A model generated the notes under the pieces. The model had not been told where the DNA came from. It searched no databases and saw nothing but the letters and a program-made list of their open reading frames with translations. Made by a program: the position numbers and the translations under genes. Below, one piece after another: positions 1-4,053 of a stretch of 7,045 nt of DNA; position 1 is the first letter of the stretch; every line of letters starts with the position of its first letter. Source of the stretch: Alphaproteobacteria bacterium (GTDB taxonomy: Bacteria; Pseudomonadota; Alphaproteobacteria; CACIAM-22H2); assembly GCA_016869415.1 (NCBI GenBank), contig VGEI01000189.1, positions 1 to 7,045 of the forward strand, read 5' to 3'.

Positions 1-6
1 ATTCTT

Positions 7-31
7 AATTATCTGAAATAAAGAGATAATT
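7..31. repeat. AT-rich 8-bp perfect inverted repeat
   Basis: AATTATCT at 7-14 is repeated as its exact reverse complement AGATAATT at 24-31, with a 9-nt spacer. The surrounding 35 nt are strongly AT-rich, in contrast to the GC-rich remainder. It could be a protein-binding operator for a gene outside the window, or a weak hairpin at the end of an upstream transcript. It lacks a GC-rich stem and a clean U-tract, so I do not call it a terminator. Function is unknown. Confidence 0.5.
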
Positions 32-41
32 TACACACTCC

Positions 42-71
42 GAACGTCCATTCGTGTCCGGAATGTCCATT
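42..71. repeat. Imperfect 11-bp direct repeat upstream of the tRNA promoter
   Basis: GAACGTCCATT at 42-52 and GAATGTCCATT at 61-71 match at 10 of 11 positions with a 19-bp period. A further GTCC at 56-59 lies between them, so GTCC recurs at 46, 56 and 65, roughly once per helical turn. The repeat ends about 24 bp before the -35 element of the tRNA-Leu promoter, a position suited to an activator or upstream site. No known regulator motif is recognised. Confidence 0.4.
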
Positions 72-94
72 ATCGCGGCGCCGGCGTGGTTTTA

Positions 95-123
95 TTGACG
101 GGGCTGGGGCGACCCTCTACATA
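95..123 (+). promoter_or_regulatory. Sigma-70-type promoter for tRNA-Leu (and probably tig)
   Basis: A -35 element TTGACG (95-100, 5 of 6 consensus bases) is followed after exactly 17 bp by a -10 element TACATA (118-123, 4 of 6). The predicted transcription start near 130 is about 7 nt before the mature 5' end of the tRNA, which suits RNase P processing of a short leader. No other good promoter lies between here and tig, so this one probably also supplies tig. Confidence 0.75.
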
Positions 124-136
124 GCTGCGTCCGGCT

Positions 137-221
137 GCGGGCGTGGTGGAACTGGTAGACACGCCAGATTTAGGTTCTGGTGACGAAAGTCGTGTGGGTT
201 CAAGTCCCTCCGCCCGCACCA
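137..221 (+). tRNA. tRNA-Leu (anticodon UAG, reads CUN codons)
   Basis: The sequence folds as an 85-nt class II tRNA. The acceptor stem is a perfect 7 bp (137-143 with 211-217), followed by discriminator A218 and an encoded CCA (219-221). The D-stem is 146-148 with 160-162, and the D-loop holds GG at 154-155. The anticodon stem is 164-168 with 176-180, and its loop is TTTAGGT with anticodon TAG at 171-173. The long variable arm typical of Leu has GAC/GTC paired across a GAAA loop (182-191). The T-loop is TTCAAGT (199-205). The T-stem (194-198 with 206-210) contains one U-U opposition at 195/209 (positions 50/64). Discriminator A and the long variable arm are the usual leucine identity features. 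Confidence 0.98.
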
Positions 222-280
222 AGCGATCCCACGTCCGTACCGCCCGCCGATCCCATTTTCTCGAGAGCGTTCTTCGCCCC

Positions 281-1612
281 ATGCAAGTCACCGAAATCAG
301 CAACGATGGCCTGAAGCGCGAGTTCAAGGTCACCATCCAGTCGAGCGACATCCAGACGAAGGTCGACCACCGGCTCGAGGAGCTGGGGCGGACGGTGAAT
401 CTACCGGGCTTCCGGCCCGGCAAGGTGCCGATGCCGGTGCTGCGCAAGCGCTTCGGCACCTCGGTGATGGGCGAGGTGCTCGAGCGTGCGGTGTCCGATT
501 CCTCCTACCAGGCGATGGGCGAGCGCGGCCTGCGTCCGGCGATGCAGCCGAAGATCGAGATCACTTCTTTCGCCGAGGGCAAGGATCTCGAATACAAGAT
601 GGCGGTCGAGCTGCTGCCCGAGATCAAGCCGATGGACTTCAAAGAGCTGACTCTCGAGCGCCTGAAGGTCGAGCCCAGCGAAGCCGAGGTGACCAAGGCG
701 ATCGAGCGTCTGGCCGAGGCCGGCCGCCAGACCGAAAAGGTCAGCGAGGACCGCGCCACGGCCAAGGGCGACGTCCTGCTCATCGATTTCGTCGGCAAGG
801 TGGACGGCAAGGAGTTCGCCGGCGGTGCCGCCAAGGACCATAAGCTGGAGCTCGGCTCGAACCAGTTCATCGCCGGTTTCGAGGATCAGCTGATCGGCCA
901 TAAGCCCGGCACGACCACCGACATCAACGTGACCTTCCCCAAGGAGTATGGCAACGCCGAGCTCGCCGGCAAACCGGCGGTGTTCACCGTGACCGTCAGG
1001 GAGATTCACCGCAAGCTGCCGGTGACGGTCGACGAGGCGCTGGCCAAGAAGATAGGCTTTGAGGATCTGCCCTCTCTGCGCAAGGCGGTCGGCGAGCAGA
1101 TCGGCAAGGAGTTTGCCCGTGCGGCTCGCGCCCGCCTCAAGCGACAGCTGCTCGACAAGCTCGCCGAGAAGCACAGCTTTACCGTGCCGCAGGGCATGGT
1201 CGATATCGAGTTCGAGAATATCTGGAAGAGCGTCGAGGAGGCGCGCAAGCGCGGCGACGACGACCCCACCATCAAGGGCAAGAGCGACGACCAGCTCAAG
1301 GCGGACTTCAAGGGCATCTCGGAGCGCCGGGTGCGCCTCGGTCTGCTGCTCTCGGAGGTCGGCCGGGTCAACAACCTCCAAGTCAGCGAGGAGGAGGTGA
1401 ACCGCTCCCTGATCGAGGAGGCGCGCCGCTTCCCCGGGCAGGAACGCAAGATCATCGAGTACTACCGCAGCCAGCCGGAGGCGCTGGCCCAGCTGCGCGC
1501 GCCGCTGTTCGAGGACAAGGTCGTCGACTTCATCCTCGAGATGGCCAGCGTCACGGAGAAGAGCGTGACCCCCGAGGAGCTGACGCGCGACGACGACGAG
1601 GCGAAAGCCTGA
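281..1612 (+). CDS. tig: Trigger factor, ribosome-associated chaperone and peptidyl-prolyl isomerase
   Basis: Trigger factor binds ribosomal protein L23 at the exit tunnel and shields nascent chains; its FKBP-like domain isomerises prolyl bonds. The 443-residue product has the usual length. The N-terminal ribosome-binding domain (about 1-115) carries the signature GFRPGKVP at 43-50, with FRP (44-46) where E. coli has FRK. The FKBP-type domain covers about 150-245 (IDFVGKVDGKEFAGG, then FIAGFEDQLIGHKPG). The helical C-terminal chaperone arms follow to about 430, ending in an acidic tail. The frame is open further upstream through the tRNA gene, but the family start MQVTE fits ATG 281. Only a weak GAGAG lies 13 nt before it, so the ribosome-binding site is poor. 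The tRNA ends 59 nt upstream with no terminator between, and clpP starts 20 nt downstream, suggesting one transcription unit. Confidence 0.97.
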   Translation: MQVTEISNDGLKREFKVTIQSSDIQTKVDHRLEELGRTVNLPGFRPGKVPMPVLRKRFGTSVMGEVLERAVSDSSYQAMGERGLRPAMQPKIEITSFAEGKDLEYKMAVELLPEIKPMDFKELTLERLKVEPSEAEVTKAIERLAEAGRQTEKVSEDRATAKGDVLLIDFVGKVDGKEFAGGAAKDHKLELGSNQFIAGFEDQLIGHKPGTTTDINVTFPKEYGNAELAGKPAVFTVTVREIHRKLPVTVDEALAKKIGFEDLPSLRKAVGEQIGKEFARAARARLKRQLLDKLAEKHSFTVPQGMVDIEFENIWKSVEEARKRGDDDPTIKGKSDDQLKADFKGISERRVRLGLLLSEVGRVNNLQVSEEEVNRSLIEEARRFPGQERKIIEYYRSQPEALAQLRAPLFEDKVVDFILEMASVTEKSVTPEELTRDDDEAKA

Positions 1613-1632
1613 GTTACAAGCGAGGACGAGCC

Positions 1633-2274
1633 ATGAGCGAGCGGATCGACACCCAGATGAACACTCTCGTGCCGATGGTGATCGAGCAGACGGCGCGGGG
1701 AGAGCGCGCCTTCGACATCTATTCGCGCCTGCTCAAGGAGCGGATCATCTTTCTCGTCGGGCCGGTCAACGACGCGGTGGCCAGCCTGGTCTGCGCCCAG
1801 CTGCTGTTCCTTGAGTCGGAGAACCCGAAAAAGGACATCAACTTCTATATCAACTCGCCGGGCGGTGTGGTGACCTCGGGCCTCGCCATCTACGACACCA
1901 TGCAGTACATCCGCCCGGACGTGGCCACGGTGTGCATCGGTCAGGCCGCCTCGATGGGCTCGCTGCTGCTGGCTGCCGGCACCAAGGGCAAGCGCTTCTC
2001 CCTGCCCAACTCGCGGATCATGGTCCATCAGCCCTCCGGCGGCGCCCAGGGCCAGGCCACCGATATCGAGATCCAGGCGCGCGAAATCCTCAGCCTGCGC
2101 AAGCGGCTGAACGATATCTACGTGCACCATACCGGCCAGCCGCTGGACAAGGTCGAGCAGGCTCTGGAGCGCGACAAGTTCATGTCGCCCGACGACGCCA
2201 AGGCCTTCGGCATCATCGACGAGGTGGTGACCAGCCGGCCGCCGCGGCCGGAGGACGTCAAAGCGGCGGACTAG
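1633..2274 (+). CDS. clpP: ATP-dependent Clp protease proteolytic subunit ClpP
   Basis: ClpP is the serine peptidase that forms a double heptameric barrel and degrades chains threaded in by ClpX or ClpA in the cytoplasm. The 213-residue product has the catalytic triad Ser107 (in GQAASMGS), His132 (MVHQPSGG) and Asp181 (ERDKF). The 25- and 49-residue spacings match E. coli Ser97/His122/Asp171. The N-terminal LVPMVIEQTARGERAFDIYS is the classic ClpP start of the mature chain, preceded by a short, probably self-cleaved propeptide. SPGG at 75-78 gives the oxyanion-hole region. The start at 1633 is supported by GAGGA (1622-1626) spaced 6 nt away; Met9 is a less likely alternative. It is probably cotranscribed with tig, with which it is adjacent in many bacteria. 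A hairpin with a T-run follows about 20 nt after the stop. Confidence 0.98.
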   Translation: MSERIDTQMNTLVPMVIEQTARGERAFDIYSRLLKERIIFLVGPVNDAVASLVCAQLLFLESENPKKDINFYINSPGGVVTSGLAIYDTMQYIRPDVATVCIGQAASMGSLLLAAGTKGKRFSLPNSRIMVHQPSGGAQGQATDIEIQAREILSLRKRLNDIYVHHTGQPLDKVEQALERDKFMSPDDAKAFGIIDEVVTSRPPRPEDVKAAD

Positions 2275-2295
2275 GCGAGTTTCGCCTTGAATTGC

Positions 2296-2334
2296 GGTAT
2301 GGCGGGGTGAAATTACCCCTGCCGGACCTGTTTT
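2296..2334 (+). terminator. Probable intrinsic terminator after tig-clpP
   Basis: GGC-GGGGT (2301-2308) pairs with ACCCC (2315-2319) and GCC (2321-2323) across a GAAATT loop, with a single bulged T at 2320. The stem can extend through GGT/ACC (2296-2298 with 2326-2328) past a small internal loop. TTTT follows at 2331-2334. The T-run is short, so termination may be partial. Its position about 20 nt after the clpP stop fits the end of the tig-clpP transcript and implies a separate promoter for clpX. Confidence 0.55.
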
Positions 2335-2376
2335 CGCGCCCAGAAGAGGCCGGTTTACCTTTCTTTGACGCGGGCG

Positions 2377-2405
2377 ATGGCACTATCGTCTGACAGCCCT
2401 ATATT
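2377..2405 (+). promoter_or_regulatory. Candidate clpX promoter (distal)
   Basis: ATGGCA (2377-2382, 4 of 6 to the -35 consensus) and TATATT (2400-2405, 5 of 6 to the -10 consensus) are spaced by exactly 17 bp. Transcription would start near 2412 and leave a leader of about 200 nt before clpX. It lies downstream of the probable clpP terminator. A nearby TTGACG (2365-2370) is a better -35 by itself but has no matching -10 at a normal distance. Confidence 0.45.
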
Positions 2406-2452
2406 GGTCCGATACCAGTGTCTCGGCGTCGGCGGCAGGGATCACGATCCCG

Positions 2453-2520
2453 CTAACCCCCACAACCCGCAGGGTTAGAAGACCGCAGAGCCCCGATATC
2501 TGGGGGGCGGCGGGTGTTTT
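2453..2520 (+). other. Structured segment of the clpX leader with competing hairpins
   Basis: Two mutually awkward pairings can be drawn. First, CTAACCC (2453-2459) pairs perfectly with GGGTTAG (2472-2478). Second, ACCCGC (2465-2470) pairs with GCGGGT (2510-2515), enclosing CCCC/GGGG (2491-2494 with 2502-2505), and is followed by GTTTT (2516-2520) like a weak terminator. The loop of the first hairpin contains one arm of the second. This resembles the layout of an attenuator but may be chance in GC-rich DNA. Confidence 0.3.
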
Positions 2521-2524
2521 GGCG

Positions 2525-2553
2525 TTGTGCCATCACGGACCTGCCGCTAACAT
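2525..2553 (+). promoter_or_regulatory. Candidate clpX promoter (proximal)
   Basis: TTGTGC (2525-2530, 3 of 6) and TAACAT (2548-2553, 4 of 6) are spaced by 17 bp and would start transcription near 2560, leaving a leader of about 50 nt. The match is weaker than that of the distal candidate but the position is more conventional. If this is the real promoter, the competing hairpins upstream are not in the clpX mRNA. Confidence 0.3.
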
Positions 2554-2611
2554 GACGAATCAGGCTGGTTTCCGCGGTGTTTAGCGGGAGGCGGCTGTCA
2601 ACGGAGCGATT

Positions 2612-3883
2612 ATGACCAAGTCCAGCGGGAGTGACTCTAAGAACACGCTGTACTGCTCTTTCTGCGGCAAGAGCCAGCACGAGGTGCGCAAGCTCATCGC
2701 GGGTCCGACGGTGTTCATCTGCGATGAATGCGTCGAGCTCTGCATGGACATCATCCGCGAGGAGCACAAGACTACCCTGGTCAAGTCGCGCGACGGGGTG
2801 CCCACCCCCCGCGATATCTGCAACGTTCTCGACGACTACGTGATCGGCCAGGACCACGCCAAGCGCGTGCTCTCGGTCGCCGTGCACAACCATTACAAGC
2901 GTCTGACGCTGGGCACGAAGAACAACGACGTCGAGATCGCCAAGTCGAACATCATGCTGATCGGCCCGACGGGTTGCGGCAAGACGCTGCTCGCCCAGAC
3001 CCTGGCCCGCATCATCGACGTGCCCTTCACCATGGCCGATGCCACGACCCTCACCGAGGCGGGCTATGTCGGCGAGGACGTCGAGAACATCATCCTGCGT
3101 CTGCTTCAGGCCGCGGATTACAACGTCGAGCGCGCCCAGCGCGGCATCGTCTACATCGACGAGGTCGACAAGATCAGCCGCAAGTCCGAGAACCCCTCGA
3201 TCACCCGCGACGTCTCGGGCGAAGGCGTGCAGCAGGCCCTGCTCAAGATCATGGAGGGCACCATCGCCTCCGTGCCGCCGCAGGGCGGGCGCAAGCATCC
3301 GCAGCAGGAGTTCCTGCAGGTCGACACGACCAACATCCTGTTCATCGTCGGCGGCGCGTTTGCCGGTCTGGAGAAGATCATCTCCCAGCGCACCCGCGGC
3401 ACGGTGATGGGCTTCGGCGCCGATGTGCGCGCCAACGACGAGCGCCAGACCGGCCAGATCCTCAAGGAGGTCGAGCCGGAGGATCTGCTGCGCTTCGGCC
3501 TGATCCCGGAGTTCATCGGCCGCCTGCCGGTGGTCGCCACGCTGGGCGACCTCAGCGAGGAGGCCCTGGTCGAGATCCTGGTCAAGCCGAAGAACGCGCT
3601 GGTCAAGCAGTACCAGCGGCTGTTCGAGATGGAAGGCGTGCGCCTCAGCTTTGCCGACGACGCGCTCCGCGCCGTGGCCCGCCGGGCCATTGCCCGCAAG
3701 ACCGGGGCGCGCGGCCTGCGCTCGATCATGGAGGGCATCCTCCTCGATACCATGTTCGACCTGCCCGTGATGAACGGGGTCGAAGAGGTGGTCATCAACA
3801 AGGAGGTCGTTGAAGGGCGCGCCAAGCCGCTCCAGATCTATGCCGATCGCCGCAGCGACTCTGTGGGCAATTCCTCGGCATAG
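2612..3883 (+). CDS. clpX: ATP-dependent Clp protease ATP-binding subunit ClpX
   Basis: ClpX is the hexameric AAA+ unfoldase that recognises degradation tags and threads substrates into ClpP. The 423-residue product has the normal length. The N-terminal zinc-binding domain has Cys15, Cys18, Cys37 and Cys40. The AAA+ module shows Walker A GPTGCGKT (118-125), pore loop GYVG (151-154), Walker B IVYIDEVDK (179-187), RKH loop (227-229), the GLIPEFIGRLP motif with Arg304 as likely arginine finger, and sensor 2 GARGLR with Arg367. The ClpP-docking loop reads MGF at 266-268 where IGF is usual. ATG 2612 is supported by GGAG (2603-2606) 5 nt upstream. It is separated from clpP by 337 nt with a likely terminator and promoters, so it may be expressed separately. 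No clear terminator follows it, so read-through into lon is possible. Confidence 0.98.
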   Translation: MTKSSGSDSKNTLYCSFCGKSQHEVRKLIAGPTVFICDECVELCMDIIREEHKTTLVKSRDGVPTPRDICNVLDDYVIGQDHAKRVLSVAVHNHYKRLTLGTKNNDVEIAKSNIMLIGPTGCGKTLLAQTLARIIDVPFTMADATTLTEAGYVGEDVENIILRLLQAADYNVERAQRGIVYIDEVDKISRKSENPSITRDVSGEGVQQALLKIMEGTIASVPPQGGRKHPQQEFLQVDTTNILFIVGGAFAGLEKIISQRTRGTVMGFGADVRANDERQTGQILKEVEPEDLLRFGLIPEFIGRLPVVATLGDLSEEALVEILVKPKNALVKQYQRLFEMEGVRLSFADDALRAVARRAIARKTGARGLRSIMEGILLDTMFDLPVMNGVEEVVINKEVVEGRAKPLQIYADRRSDSVGNSSA

Positions 3884-3909
3884 CCCTCCCCCTGCGCGGT
3901 TCCCTACCT

Positions 3910-3940
3910 CTTGAAGGGGGGGTCGCGTAGAGCCACATTA
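3910..3940 (+). promoter_or_regulatory. RpoH (sigma-32)-like heat-shock promoter for lon
   Basis: CTTGAAG (3910-3916) matches the heat-shock -35 consensus CTTGAAA at 6 of 7 positions. CCACATT (3933-3939) resembles the -10 consensus CCCCATNT after a 16-nt spacer. Transcription would start about 3946-3948, leaving a 5' leader near 105 nt. lon belongs to the RpoH regulon in E. coli and other Proteobacteria, which supports the reading. The spacer begins with a run of G residues (3916-3922). Assignment is by motif only. Confidence 0.6.
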
Positions 3941-3947
3941 GCCCTGT

Positions 3948-4000
3948 CCCCGCCACGAACGGTTCTTCAGAACTCCAGCGGCGGGGCAGCCACCCGCCGC
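3948..4000 (+). other. Alternative hairpins at the 5' end of the lon leader
   Basis: GGCGGGG (3980-3986) can pair perfectly with upstream CCCCGCC (3948-3954). Alternatively GCGGCGGG (3978-3985) pairs perfectly with downstream CCCGCCGC (3993-4000) across a 7-nt loop. The two stems share the same central strand and exclude each other. Inside the first lies a third small hairpin, GTTCT (3962-3966) with AGAAC (3969-3973). The first arm falls at the start predicted from the RpoH-like promoter. A regulatory role is inferred only. Confidence 0.45.
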
Positions 4001-4018
4001 CAGTCTCTGGCAGGTTCC

Positions 4019-4053
4019 CATGGCGGGTTCACAGCCGAAACTGAGGCCCCATG
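4019..4053 (+). promoter_or_regulatory. Possible start-codon-masking hairpin and ribosome-binding site of lon
   Basis: CATGG (4019-4023) can pair with CCATG (4049-4053), which contains the lon start codon. GG (4025-4026) can add pairs with CC (4047-4048) past a bulged C. The loop holds the Shine-Dalgarno-like GAGG at 4043-4046, only 4 nt before ATG. Such masking would fit an RNA thermometer in front of a heat-shock gene, but it is short and not a recognised ROSE or FourU element. Confidence 0.3.

Noticed and set aside
143..280. In-frame upstream extension of tig through the tRNA gene
   Set aside because: The extra residues (MVELVDTPDLGSGDESR...) are the familiar false translation of a tRNA-Leu gene. 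The real family N-terminus starts at ATG 281.
401..1381. 326-codon open frame on the minus strand inside tig
   Set aside because: It is a mirror of GC-rich codon use on the coding strand. Its product is low-complexity Leu/Ala/Asp/His with no recognisable domain.
2365..2393. TTGACG at 2365-2370 as the clpX -35
   Set aside because: No -10-like hexamer lies 16-18 bp downstream (GTCTGA at 17 bp), so the alternative at 2377-2405 is preferred.
2977..2979. Cys in place of Ser in the ClpX Walker A (GPTGCGKT)
   Set aside because: From family knowledge this is common in alphaproteobacterial ClpX and keeps the essential Lys124-Thr125, so it is not unusual.
3884..3927. C-run and G-run after clpX as a terminator
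   Set aside because: The arms are 23 nt apart and no T-run follows. The segment overlaps the heat-shock-like promoter instead.
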